In this document: positions 36,101 through 44,258 of the stretch, piece after piece | How the letters are laid out: every line of letters begins with the position of its first letter | How positions within the stretch are numbered: position 1 is the first letter of the stretch | From: Microbacterium sp. LWH11-1.2 | GTDB taxonomy: Bacteria; Actinomycetota; Actinomycetes; Actinomycetales; Microbacteriaceae | DNA length: 64,000 nucleotides | Direction of reading: 5' to 3' | Assembly: GCF_038397745.1 (NCBI RefSeq) | Contig: NZ_CP151636.1 | Location: forward strand, 1,364,001 to 1,428,000 | The notes under the pieces: generated by a model | Seen by the model: only the letters and a program-made list of their open reading frames with translations | What the model was told of the DNA's origin: nothing | Databases searched by the model: none | Translations under genes and position numbers: made by a program

Positions 36101-36174
36101 TGGAGGGACTGACGGGAATCGAACCCGCGCTATCTGCTTGGGAAGCAGAAGTTCTGCCATTGAACTACAGTCCC
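36101..36174 (-). tRNA. tRNA-Gly (anticodon CCC)
   Basis: A 71-nt tRNA plus an encoded CCA (36101-36103). The acceptor stem pairs GGGACTG (36168-36174 complement) with CAGTCCC. The anticodon stem TCTGC/GCAGA encloses loop TTCCCAA, giving anticodon CCC, which reads GGG. The T-arm contains GGTTCGATTCC. All arms fold in the canonical cloverleaf. Confidence 0.95.
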
Positions 36175-36229
36175 GAACCCGTTCCGAGGAGCGGGTGAAC
36201 GCAAGCCTACCTGCCCGCCGCCGGATGGC

Positions 36230-36271
36230 AAAAGCATGGGGCCACCGCGGATGCTGTTCCACGATGGCCCC
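36230..36271 (-). terminator. Rho-independent terminator of the GH30-GH43 gene
   Basis: On the minus strand, GGGGCCA (36271-36265) pairs with TGGCCCC (36244-36238) around a 20-base loop and is followed by ATGC and TTTT (36233-36230). It lies 15 bp after the stop. Confidence 0.65.
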
Positions 36272-36285
36272 GTTGCGTCAACCGA

Positions 36286-39200
36286 TCAGCGGCGCCAGCG
36301 TCGCCGTCCGGCGAAGGCGAGTCCGCCGCCGACGAGCAGGAGCGCTGCCAGGGCCAGAGTCACGGTGAGCGCGTTGCCGTCCAGCCCGGTCGCCGCGAGT
36401 CCGCCTCCGCCGCTCGTGCCGCTGGAGGCTCCGCCGTTTCCGCCGGTGCCGGTTCCCGGCTGCCCGGTTCCCGGTCCGGTGCCGGGCTCCGCCGCCCGCA
36501 CGGTCAGTGCGGCGCGGAACTCCGAGCCGTCGGCCCGTGTCATCACGACGTGGTGCTGGCCCGCCGGAACGCTCGTCGGCACACTCCACGTCAGCGACGC
36601 TGCTCCGGCCGCGTCGGCCGTCACCGTGCCCATGTCCACCGGGTCGGAGTGCAGCGCGAACGACACGTCCTCCTCCTGCTCGAGCCCGGCGACCTCGACG
36701 GTGATGCTGTCGCCGGCGGTGACGGCATCCGCGGAGATCGCGATCTCGGGATCCGCCGGGGTCGTCGGCTCGTCGAGCGTCACCATGATCCAGCTCACCT
36801 GCACGTCGGCGTCGCGCGTCGGTGAGAGCACCAGCTCGATCTCGCCGGCATCGTCCACGGTGATGTCGCCGTAGCTGCGCGTCTCGTCGGCCGCGACGTA
36901 GTCGTGGTCCTCCTCGACGACGGTGCCGTTGACGCTCACCCGCGCGCCGCGGTCGTCCCACTGATCCCACGGATCCGCATAGCCGACGTGCACGCTGTAG
37001 CGCCCCGGCTCGAGGTCGCCGAAGCGGTACGCGATGTCGCGCCCCTCGACGGCGTAGCGCAAGGTGGAGAACATGGTGCCGTCCGCGGACCCCGACGTCT
37101 TGCTGCCTTCGCTGATGTAGCCCCAGGATGCGCCGGTCTCGGCGTCCTCGCCGAACGCCTGGTCCGCACCGGTGTTCTGCATGTCGCTCACGCCCGCGGC
37201 TTCCCGCAGCGCCAGCCAGTCCGCCGTCTCCTGACCGCCGGCGTTCACCGCGTAGCGGAGCCCGTCGGGCACGACGGCGATCGTGCGGGTGAAGGTGCGC
37301 CCGCCGAACTCCGGGAGAGTGCCCGTCGCTGTCACGATGCCGGGCACGTCGAACGAACCCGAGAAGCTCCAGGTGACCGGCTGCTCGGTCGCGACGCCAT
37401 TCCGGGTCACGTTCACGACCGGCACATCGAAGCTGCCGCCGACCGGGATCGTCTCCGGAACCGCCGAGACATCCCACGCCGACCACTGGTCGAGCTGATC
37501 GAGAGTCCACTCGTCGTGCACCTCGACCGAGAGGGAGTCTCCGCCCTCGCCCATGCTGATCGGCAGCCACACCATCTGCGCATTCTTCAGATCGGTGCCG
37601 CCGTTCCAGCGGTCGCCCATATAGATGTACTTCCCGTGATCGGGATCGACCGGGATCACCGAGGAGGGCTGCGAGTTCCACGAATTGCTCTGCGCCCACC
37701 ACGGGAACGGATCGCCCATCTCAGTCCACGCGCCCATGAGGTCGGTCGACGTCGCCCACCGCGACGGGTTGGGGCTCCACCCCGTCGTCCCGGACGTGAT
37801 CAGGAAGTACCGCTCGTCGTGTTGGAAGATCGCCGGGGATTCCCGGGACTGGTTCACGAAGATGCGGTTGTAGTCCACCCCGAGCACGGCCTCGTCCGCG
37901 GGAGTCGCGAGGTCGGTGTACTCGTCGTTGAGCTTCGAGATGAACATGGTGGCGTTCTCCTCGCTCGAGTAGATGATGTACCCGGTCCCGTCGTCATCGA
38001 CGAACAGGTTCATGTCGCGCGCCATGCCGCGGTTGTTCGGGGCGTTGTTCGGCGGATCGGCATCCGCCGGCGCGTAGTTCAGCCGGTAGCTGTCGATGTA
38101 GCGGAAGGGCCCGAAGGGCGAATCCGCCACGGCGACACCCGCGTTGGCCTTCGCGTACTGCGCCGACGAGGTCGCGGAGGGACCGTCCATGTGGGCCCAC
38201 ATCACCCACTTGCCGGTGCTCTCGTTGTAGATGACCTTCGGACGCTCGATGATCGGCGGGGTCACGCCATCGACCGGCACGGTGCCGAGGTCGCGGTACA
38301 CGGCATCCTTCTGCTCCTGCGAGTAGTCGCCGTAGAGCGCCTCGAAGTACGGCTCGTCGAACTGCTCCTCCGATGCCAGGGCGCGCAGCGCGACGCCGCG
38401 GTCCTCCCAGTTGTAGAGGTCGTAGGAGCTGTAGACGTGTACGCCCGGTGCCGAGTGGTAGCCGTTGGTGCGGTCCTCGCCGTACAGGTAGTAGATCGTG
38501 CGGCCGTCGTCGTCCGTCGAGGGGACGACCTGACCGCCGTGGGCCTGGATGACCTCGCCGTCGGTGTCGAGCCACTCTTGGCCGGGGCGGAAGCTCGCGT
38601 ACGGAGCGATCTCATCGCGCGCCTCGTCCAGCTTCCACTGCTGGTTCGAGCCCCAGTTCGACTGCCAGACGCCGACGGAGGCGCCGACGGATGTCGAAGA
38701 GCCTCCGACGTCGAGCACCTTCCCGCGGCCGGCGTTGAGCAGGCTGAACGTCGTGCCGTTCGTCGTCGTCATCATCCACAGCGCCGAGGGGTCGGCGGAT
38801 GCCGTGGCATCGTCGACGTCGCGGAGGACCGTGCTGTCGCCGTCGGCGACGAGCGTGCGACCGTCGGCGGCGCGCAGGGCGAAGCGGTCGCGCGACGTGC
38901 CGGGCTGGTCGTCGACGAGCGTCGCCGTCCAGGTCTGCGCGTCGATCAGCTCGGGTTCGCGGGCGCTGCCGAGCTGGGTGCTGTCGGCGACCACGGTGAG
39001 CGCGTGCCCGCTCTGCACGCCGGTGAGGGTGTAGGACTCGCCGTCGCGCAGGGCCGGTGCCTCGTCGGCGACACCCTCGACACCGGTGACCACGAACGTG
39101 GTCACCGACTTCGCGGGCACCGTCAGCGTCGCCGTCCCGTCGGCGGCCACGGGCACCTCGCTGCCGGTGCGGAGCGCGTTCGCCTCGGGGTCGGATGCCG

Positions 39201-40749
39201 GGGACTCGGTCGTCACGATCGGGGTCACGGTCGCACCCTGGTCGATGTCGCCGAAGAGCGACAGGTCGATCGTGATCGTGCGCTCCTGGTCGCTCGTGTT
39301 CGTGTGCACGAGCGTCGCGCCCGAGCCGTCGCCGTCGATCGCCGCAGTGGTGTCGTCATCGCCGGCGCTGACGAGCTGGTCGCCCGGCTCGACGTAGTGC
39401 GTGAAGTTGCGCAGCGTGTTGTACTTCGCGTTCGTGCGGATGCCGCAGGAAGGGTCGGCGTCGCCGTCGGCGATCCGGCGGGCGGAATCGCCGTCGGCGT
39501 TGCAGTCGAAGTCGATGAAGATCGACCCCCAGTTCTTCTTCTCGACCTTCTCCATGTTGTAGAGGTCTTCGACCGGCTGCCAGAGCACCCAGGCGTCCGA
39601 CTCGAGTTCGCGCAGGTCGTCGCTGACCAGCTGGGCGATGCCGAGACCGTTCTCGATGGCATCCGGGTTCCAGCTGTCGCCGCCCCAGTTGCCCTCGACC
39701 TCGCTCATCCACAGCGGCTTGTCTGCGCTCTTCGCGATGTCGCGGGCGAGGTGCCGGCCGCCCGTGCCGTAGGTGTGCACGTTGAGCTGGGCGACCACGT
39801 CGCGCGCCTCGGCGTCCCATCCGTTCCAGTCCTCGACGAAGCGGTCGGGGTTGGTCTCGTCGGGGCCGGAGATCGCGGCATCCGTCGTGGTGTCGGGCTC
39901 GGCGAGTTCGGCGGCGAGGGCCTTGAGCACCTCGGCCTGCAGAGCGGGTCCGGCGTGCGCGCCTTCCTGACGGCTCGCGCTCGTGGGCCAGCCGTCGTCG
40001 CCGAGAGTCGTGCCCCAGTAGTTGGTGTTCGGCTCGTTCAGGGGGTCGATCGTGTCGAAGGAGATGCCCTGGGTCTCTTCGACGTGCTGGACGACCGTCT
40101 TGACGTAGGTCGCGAAGGTGCCGAGCGAGTCCTGGCGGATCTGGTCGGCCCAGGCGTCGGTGCCGCCGCTGACGAATCCGCTCTCGGTCAGGAAGTAAGG
40201 CGGCGAGTTGCTGAAGGCCTCCCAGGTGTCGACCTGGTCCTTGATCGCCGACACCCAGGCGAGCTGCGCGGCATCCGCTGAGAAGTCGTAGTCGCTCGCG
40301 TTCTCGCCCGTCCACGCGGCGCGGAAGCGGTCGCGGTCGGCGTAGGTCGAGGTGATCTCGCCGTTCTCGTCCGACAGGGGAGCGTCGGGGTTCCACCAAC
40401 CGGGCACCGCGCCTCCGGGGCGCAGGTAGTCGGGCACATCGGAGGCGTTGCCGCCGCCGATGTTGTACCGCGCGATGTTGAGATTCAGGCCGTCGTCGCC
40501 GAAGACCTTGTCGATGAGCTCGTCGCGCAGCCCTTCCGGGTAGGAGCCGGTGGCATTCGCCATCCAGACGAGACTCGATCCCCACCCCTGGAAGGGCCCG
40601 CCGGCGTATGCCGGATTGGGTGTGAGGGTGAGATCGGGTTCAGCGGCGCTGGCCGCCTGAGGGAGGGCGGCGAGACCGCTCGCTGTCGCCGCGAGGACTG
40701 CGGCCATGGCGAGCGCGCGCCGGGGTGAGGTCGCTCTTCTTTCAGACAT
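36286..40749 (-). CDS. Cell-wall-anchored GH30-GH43 multidomain galactanase
   Basis: A secreted protein of 1487 codons including ATG. Order: signal peptide (1-36); GH30 barrel (about 45-440) with GLNLNIARYNIGGG, acid/base Glu239 (LNEP) and nucleophile Glu350 (WMSEVEG); its beta domain (to about 560); ricin-type CBM13 (about 565-715, ending NQQWKLDE); GH43 domain (about 725-1060) with IQAHGGQVV and YYLYGE; an Ig-like domain; a malectin-like domain (about 1130-1310); a second Ig-like domain; a Gly/Thr linker; LAATG (1451-1455), a hydrophobic helix and RRRWRR. The GH30 part resembles endo-beta-1,6-galactanases and the GH43 part resembles exo-beta-1,3-galactanases, so type II arabinogalactan is the likely target (inference). 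LAxTG suits a class E sortase. Two palindromes lie just upstream. Confidence 0.88.
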   Translation of the reverse strand: MSERRATSPRRALAMAAVLAATASGLAALPQAASAAEPDLTLTPNPAYAGGPFQGWGSSLVWMANATGSYPEGLRDELIDKVFGDDGLNLNIARYNIGGGNASDVPDYLRPGGAVPGWWNPDAPLSDENGEITSTYADRDRFRAAWTGENASDYDFSADAAQLAWVSAIKDQVDTWEAFSNSPPYFLTESGFVSGGTDAWADQIRQDSLGTFATYVKTVVQHVEETQGISFDTIDPLNEPNTNYWGTTLGDDGWPTSASRQEGAHAGPALQAEVLKALAAELAEPDTTTDAAISGPDETNPDRFVEDWNGWDAEARDVVAQLNVHTYGTGGRHLARDIAKSADKPLWMSEVEGNWGGDSWNPDAIENGLGIAQLVSDDLRELESDAWVLWQPVEDLYNMEKVEKKNWGSIFIDFDCNADGDSARRIADGDADPSCGIRTNAKYNTLRNFTHYVEPGDQLVSAGDDDTTAAIDGDGSGATLVHTNTSDQERTITIDLSLFGDIDQGATVTPIVTTESPASDPEANALRTGSEVPVAADGTATLTVPAKSVTTFVVTGVEGVADEAPALRDGESYTLTGVQSGHALTVVADSTQLGSAREPELIDAQTWTATLVDDQPGTSRDRFALRAADGRTLVADGDSTVLRDVDDATASADPSALWMMTTTNGTTFSLLNAGRGKVLDVGGSSTSVGASVGVWQSNWGSNQQWKLDEARDEIAPYASFRPGQEWLDTDGEVIQAHGGQVVPSTDDDGRTIYYLYGEDRTNGYHSAPGVHVYSSYDLYNWEDRGVALRALASEEQFDEPYFEALYGDYSQEQKDAVYRDLGTVPVDGVTPPIIERPKVIYNESTGKWVMWAHMDGPSATSSAQYAKANAGVAVADSPFGPFRYIDSYRLNYAPADADPPNNAPNNRGMARDMNLFVDDDGTGYIIYSSEENATMFISKLNDEYTDLATPADEAVLGVDYNRIFVNQSRESPAIFQHDERYFLITSGTTGWSPNPSRWATSTDLMGAWTEMGDPFPWWAQSNSWNSQPSSVIPVDPDHGKYIYMGDRWNGGTDLKNAQMVWLPISMGEGGDSLSVEVHDEWTLDQLDQWSAWDVSAVPETIPVGGSFDVPVVNVTRNGVATEQPVTWSFSGSFDVPGIVTATGTLPEFGGRTFTRTIAVVPDGLRYAVNAGGQETADWLALREAAGVSDMQNTGADQAFGEDAETGASWGYISEGSKTSGSADGTMFSTLRYAVEGRDIAYRFGDLEPGRYSVHVGYADPWDQWDDRGARVSVNGTVVEEDHDYVAADETRSYGDITVDDAGEIELVLSPTRDADVQVSWIMVTLDEPTTPADPEIAISADAVTAGDSITVEVAGLEQEEDVSFALHSDPVDMGTVTADAAGAASLTWSVPTSVPAGQHHVVMTRADGSEFRAALTVRAAEPGTGPGTGQPGTGTGGNGGASSGTSGGGGLAATGLDGNALTVTLALAALLLVGGGLAFAGRRRWRR

Positions 40750-40768
40750 CCTTGTCCATTCCGATATG

Positions 40769-40796
40769 TGTTGACGTCAACATGTCGACGTCAACA
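40769..40796. promoter_or_regulatory. Two abutting LacI-type operators upstream of the GH30-GH43 gene
   Basis: TGTTGACGTCAACA (40769-40782) is a perfect 14-bp palindrome. The next 14 bases, TGTCGACGTCAACA (40783-40796), repeat it with one mismatch. Their centres are 14 bp apart. The sequence and even dyad are typical for LacI-family repressors. No LacI-family gene is in this window. Confidence 0.75.
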
Positions 40797-40854
40797 CAAT
40801 CTAGCGGATGACGATGCTTCCGACAAGAGTGCAGGGGGCAACTAGGCTGAACCC

Positions 40855-41460
40855 GTGCTTCTCAGCGATCGCGACATCAGGGCAGAACTCGCATCGGGCC
40901 GCGTCGGCCTGGAACCGCACGAGCCGGAGATGATCCAGCCGTCGAGCATCGACGTGCGCCTCGATCGGTACTTCCGGCTGTTCGACAACCACAAGTACCC
41001 GTTCATCGATCCGGCCGAGGATCAGCCCGAGCTCACCCGTCTCATCGAGGTGAAGCCGGACGAGCCGTTCATCCTGCACCCGGGGGAGTTCGCGCTGGGG
41101 GCGACGTTCGAGCAGGTCAGCCTCCCCGACGACGTCGCCGCACGCCTCGAGGGCAAGTCGTCGCTCGGCCGCCTCGGCCTGATCACGCACTCGACGGCCG
41201 GATTCATCGACCCGGGGTTCACCGGGCACGTGACTCTCGAGCTCGCGAACGTCGCGACCCTGCCGATCAAGCTCTGGCCCGGGATGAAGATCGGCCAGCT
41301 GTGCTTCTTCCGTCTCACCTCTCCGGCCGAGAACCCCTACGGCTCCGGGCCCTACGGCAACCGGTACCAGGGCCAGCGGGGGCCGACGGCCTCCCGCTCC
41401 TTCCAGAACTTCCACCGGACGGATGTCGGCGTGACCGACGTCGGAGCAGCAGGGGGCTGA
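40855..41460 (+). CDS. dcd: dCTP deaminase
   Basis: A 201-residue dCTP deaminase of the trimeric dUTPase fold, making dUTP (or dUMP in the bifunctional type) for thymidylate synthesis. It has [34 protein letters not shown] and [22 protein letters not shown], matching the actinobacterial enzyme closely; the mycobacterial homologue is bifunctional dCTP deaminase/dUTPase. The start is GTG 40855. It is followed at once by a hypothetical membrane protein gene. Confidence 0.95.
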   Translation: MLLSDRDIRAELASGRVGLEPHEPEMIQPSSIDVRLDRYFRLFDNHKYPFIDPAEDQPELTRLIEVKPDEPFILHPGEFALGATFEQVSLPDDVAARLEGKSSLGRLGLITHSTAGFIDPGFTGHVTLELANVATLPIKLWPGMKIGQLCFFRLTSPAENPYGSGPYGNRYQGQRGPTASRSFQNFHRTDVGVTDVGAAGG

Positions 41461-41461
41461 C

Positions 41462-41917
41462 ATGAGCGACGGCAGCGGCACGACTCCGGAAGAACCGGTC
41501 ACCCCGGAGGAACCGGTGATCGCGCCCGCGGATGCCGTCATCCCGCCGCCTCCCCCCGAGATCCCGATCCCGGAGGGACTCCTGACCCCGCCGCCGTCGG
41601 AGACCGCGGTTCCCGAGGCGGTGATCCCTCCGCCGCCTCCCGAGGCTCGTCTTCGCTCGTCCGAGCGCCCGCGTCCCGCGATCCTCGACGGCGACCAGCC
41701 GGCTGCCGTGGCGGACGACTGGGCCAAGCCCTCGGTCGCGCCCGAGGTCCCGACCTCGGGCGGCTACCGTGGGCTCACCGTCGCGATCTACGGCTTCCTC
41801 TTCGTGCTGCTCGCCGCCGCGGTCGTGCTGCTCGTGTTCCTGCTGAGCTCCGGGAGCTTCCCGTTCGCGACCTCCGACGCTGGGGCCGCAACGTCTGCGT
41901 TCATGACGCTACTCTGA
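41462..41917 (+). CDS. Proline-rich single-pass membrane protein, unknown function
   Basis: A 151-residue protein not recognised as a named family. The first 105 residues are disordered, Pro/Glu/Ala-rich, with the phrase AVIPPPPPE occurring twice. One transmembrane helix spans about 108-131, followed by a short extracellular tail. The gene starts one base after the dcd stop, so it is co-transcribed with dcd, though no link in function is apparent. Confidence 0.7.
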   Translation: MSDGSGTTPEEPVTPEEPVIAPADAVIPPPPPEIPIPEGLLTPPPSETAVPEAVIPPPPPEARLRSSERPRPAILDGDQPAAVADDWAKPSVAPEVPTSGGYRGLTVAIYGFLFVLLAAAVVLLVFLLSSGSFPFATSDAGAATSAFMTLL

Positions 41918-41993
41918 AGACCCGCCGGCGCCTTGAGGTTCTTCTGCTCGGTCGCTCGTAGCGATTCGTTGCGTCGGCAACGCGGAGGGTTTG

Positions 41994-42524
41994 ATGATTG
42001 ATGGCAAGACGCTCACGAGGGCGCAGGCTCGCGAGGCGATACTGGCGCTGCTCGACGAAGCACGCGAGCTCGTTCCGAGCGAGCGACCAGCGGAGCTTCC
42101 CGGGGCGGTGAATGGCGAAGGGGTCTACATCCCCGGGTGGCACAGCTTCGAACACGTGGTGTGGAGGTACGGCTCAGACATCTGGGGCTTGCTCACCGAG
42201 CACCCCGCACTGCGCGACGACGACGACTTGTGCGAGCAGATCATCGCCATCGTGACGAATTCAGCCGCTCTGCGTGGTCGCCAATCGTTCATCCTCGCGT
42301 GCGGCTCCGTGAAGTTCGCGGCATATGCGCCGCAGATCGCCTCGCAACTCGGCGACCCGGACGTGGAGGGGCAAGCCCTCAGTACTCTCATAAAGATGCG
42401 GGCCGGGGCGTACGCCGCACAGGTGCGACCACTCCTGGACTCGCCGAGCGGCTTCATACGCAAATTTGCGAAGCGCTACCTTGCGAGGTACGAGGGCGCG
42501 AGCGACGGAGTCGGCCTCAGCTGA
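41994..42524 (+). CDS. Hypothetical alpha-helical protein, HEAT-repeat-like
   Basis: A 176-residue protein I do not recognise. The second half reads like two helical repeats (ALRGRQSFILACGSVKFAAYAPQIASQL and DVEGQALSTLIKMRAGAYAAQVRPLL), similar in style to HEAT-type or immunity-type proteins. Codon choice is visibly less GC-extreme than neighbours (for example tcataaag, aaatttgcg). ATG 41994 follows GGAGGG; a TTG one codon earlier is possible. It stands alone between unrelated genes. Confidence 0.6.
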   Translation: MIDGKTLTRAQAREAILALLDEARELVPSERPAELPGAVNGEGVYIPGWHSFEHVVWRYGSDIWGLLTEHPALRDDDDLCEQIIAIVTNSAALRGRQSFILACGSVKFAAYAPQIASQLGDPDVEGQALSTLIKMRAGAYAAQVRPLLDSPSGFIRKFAKRYLARYEGASDGVGLS

Positions 42525-42545
42525 TGTCGGCGTCTGCCTCGCGTC

Positions 42546-43475
42546 TCACGCCGGGGTCCTGACCGCGGCATCCGTCGATTTCGGCTGAGCCTGCCCCGTG
42601 GTCGTGCCGAGCGCGTCGACGGCCGCAAGCCCGCCGGCCACGAATGCCACCACCGCGTCGAGGGTGGCATCGGCCGACAGCACCCTGGTGTGCCCGTAAT
42701 CGTCGGTGCGGAGCAGTCGCGAGCGCTCACCATGTGCGGTGTGCAGGCGCAGCGCGTCGGCATCCGGCATCCGACGGTCGCCGCGATCGTGCACGACGAG
42801 CAGTGACGTGTCGTCGGGGAGGGGGTGCGTCGCCGCGTCGGACAACGCTCCGGTCGTGGTCTCCTCCGCGCCGAACCGTCGGCGGAAGCGGGCCTTCATG
42901 TCGTCTGCTGTCGCACGGCCCAGTCGGAACTCGCGCACGAACTCGTCGATGAAGGCGTCGGGTCCTGCGCCGCCGGCGATGGCGACCACGGCCGGCGTCG
43001 GCACGGTCGACCGCGCGGCCGCCAGTGCGGCGAGGGCGCCGAAGGAGTGCCCGACGATCGCCGCGAAGGGCCCGTGGATCGCCTGCAGCTCCTCGGCCAG
43101 GGCGACCCAGTCGCGCACATCGGTGCGGCGGCCCTTCGATGCGCCGTGCGCGGGGGCGTCGAACGAGACGACGCGGAAGCCCTCGGACACGAGTTCCCGC
43201 ACGAGCGGCGCGAACTGCGAGGCTCGGCCATGCCAGCCATGGAGCACCAGCACGGTACGCGGACCTGTTCCCCACTCGTAGCCGACGACCTCGATGCCGC
43301 GGGCGGTGAGGCGGCGGTACCGAGCCTCGCCGTGGGTGGTGGCATCCCAGTCTCGCACGGGCATCCGCGGGCCGGTTGCGAAGAACACCCGCAGGGCAAG
43401 TCCGCCGGCGAGTGCGGGGGATACCGCGGCGGTGGTGCGGATGCCGCGGGCGATGAGTGCAGGCAGGGACGACAT
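42546..43475 (-). CDS. Alpha/beta hydrolase
   Basis: A 309-residue alpha/beta hydrolase. HGWHG (79-83) gives the oxyanion region, GHSFGA the nucleophile Ser144, and YGHTRVL near 280 the likely His. The Asp is probably in VHDRGDRRMP. The substrate is unknown. The ATG at 43475 follows AAGGAGA. It is divergent from a TetR regulator with a shared operator, so TetR very likely represses it. Confidence 0.85.
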   Translation of the reverse strand: MSSLPALIARGIRTTAAVSPALAGGLALRVFFATGPRMPVRDWDATTHGEARYRRLTARGIEVVGYEWGTGPRTVLVLHGWHGRASQFAPLVRELVSEGFRVVSFDAPAHGASKGRRTDVRDWVALAEELQAIHGPFAAIVGHSFGALAALAAARSTVPTPAVVAIAGGAGPDAFIDEFVREFRLGRATADDMKARFRRRFGAEETTTGALSDAATHPLPDDTSLLVVHDRGDRRMPDADALRLHTAHGERSRLLRTDDYGHTRVLSADATLDAVVAFVAGGLAAVDALGTTTGQAQPKSTDAAVRTPA

Positions 43476-43497
43476 GGTTCTCTCCTTCGCCGAAACA

Positions 43498-43540
43498 ATA
43501 CGAACGATCATACGTATAGTAGGCGAACGATCGTTCGTAT
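43498..43540. promoter_or_regulatory. TetR operator in the hydrolase/TetR divergent promoter
   Basis: ATACGAACGATC (43498-43509) and GATCGTTCGTAT (43529-43540) form a perfect 12-bp inverted repeat with a 19-bp spacer. Within it, GAACGATCGTTC (43525-43536) is itself palindromic. It ends 10 bp before the TetR start and lies 23 bp before the hydrolase start, the expected layout for autorepression. Confidence 0.8.
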
Positions 43541-43549
43541 ACTAGGGGG

Positions 43550-44197
43550 ATGCCGGATCACGCCGTGCTGGACGGGCGGAGGGCCCGCGGAGACGCCTCG
43601 CGTCGGGTCGTGCTGCAGAGCGCGACCGATCTGGCGTCGGTCGACGGGCTCGACGGTCTGACCATCGGGCGGCTCGCCGAAGCATCGGGCTACAGCAAGA
43701 GCAGCATCGCGACCCTGTTCCAGAGCAAAGAGGGTCTGCAGCTCGCGACCGTGGCGGCGGCGCGCGAGATCTTCGTCGCGCAGATCGTCGAGCCCGCTCG
43801 GGTGGAGCCTCGAGGAGTCCGCCGCCTGGCGGCGCTGATGCGGAACGGTCTCGTCTACTCGCGCGATCGCGTGTTCACCGGCGGGTGCTTCTTCGCCGCG
43901 ACCGCGGCAGATGTCGACTCGAAGCCGGGCCCGGTGAGCGATGCAGTGCGCGCGGGGCTGTCCGACTGGTACGCCTATGTCGGGGTGCAGATCCGCTACG
44001 CGGTCGACGCCGGCGAGATCGAGGTCGACGACGTCGAGGTGCTCGCCTTCGAGTTGATCGCCCTGGACGACCAGGCGAACTCGCGTTCGCTGCTCATGCG
44101 CGACGAGCGCCCGTACGCACTGGCTGCCGCCGCCATGCGCGGACGCCTGCGCGCGGCCGGTGCTGATGAAGACGCGGTCGCGCTGCTCCGACTGTGA
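43550..44197 (+). CDS. TetR-family transcriptional regulator
   Basis: A 215-residue TetR repressor. The N-terminal HTH (about 20-65) reads LTIGRLAEASGYSKSSIATLFQSKEGL; the rest is the helical ligand and dimer domain, resembling TetR_C groups with GCFFAATAADVDSKPGPV. It is divergent from the alpha/beta hydrolase and probably senses that enzyme's substrate or a related compound. It ends 3 bp before a hairpin. Confidence 0.92.
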   Translation: MPDHAVLDGRRARGDASRRVVLQSATDLASVDGLDGLTIGRLAEASGYSKSSIATLFQSKEGLQLATVAAAREIFVAQIVEPARVEPRGVRRLAALMRNGLVYSRDRVFTGGCFFAATAADVDSKPGPVSDAVRAGLSDWYAYVGVQIRYAVDAGEIEVDDVEVLAFELIALDDQANSRSLLMRDERPYALAAAAMRGRLRAAGADEDAVALLRL

Positions 44198-44200
44198 CGA

Positions 44201-44236
44201 AACGCCCCACCCGACTGGTGTGTCGAGTGGGGCGTT
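44201..44236. terminator. Bidirectional hairpin between TetR and MarR-like genes
   Basis: AACGCCCCAC (44201-44210) pairs perfectly with GTGGGGCGTT (44227-44236) around a 16-base loop. The A-rich left flank and TT right end give weak U-tracts on both strands. It lies between convergent genes. Confidence 0.75.
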
Positions 44237-44258
44237 CCCTCGTTCATGAGCCTGGAGC

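Noticed and set aside
36904..40281. A 1125-codon open frame on the plus strand opposite the GH30-GH43 gene
   Set aside because: Its protein is low in hydrophobic order and rich in Arg, Val and His, with no domain; it mirrors the codon pattern of the real gene. Similar long antisense frames opposite GH27, GH95 and the MHS gene were dismissed likewise.
41968..41983. Hairpin CGTTGC-GTCG-GCAACG as a terminator
   Set aside because: Stem of only 6 bp, no T-run, and it lies directly before a start codon; it may only affect translation, if anything.
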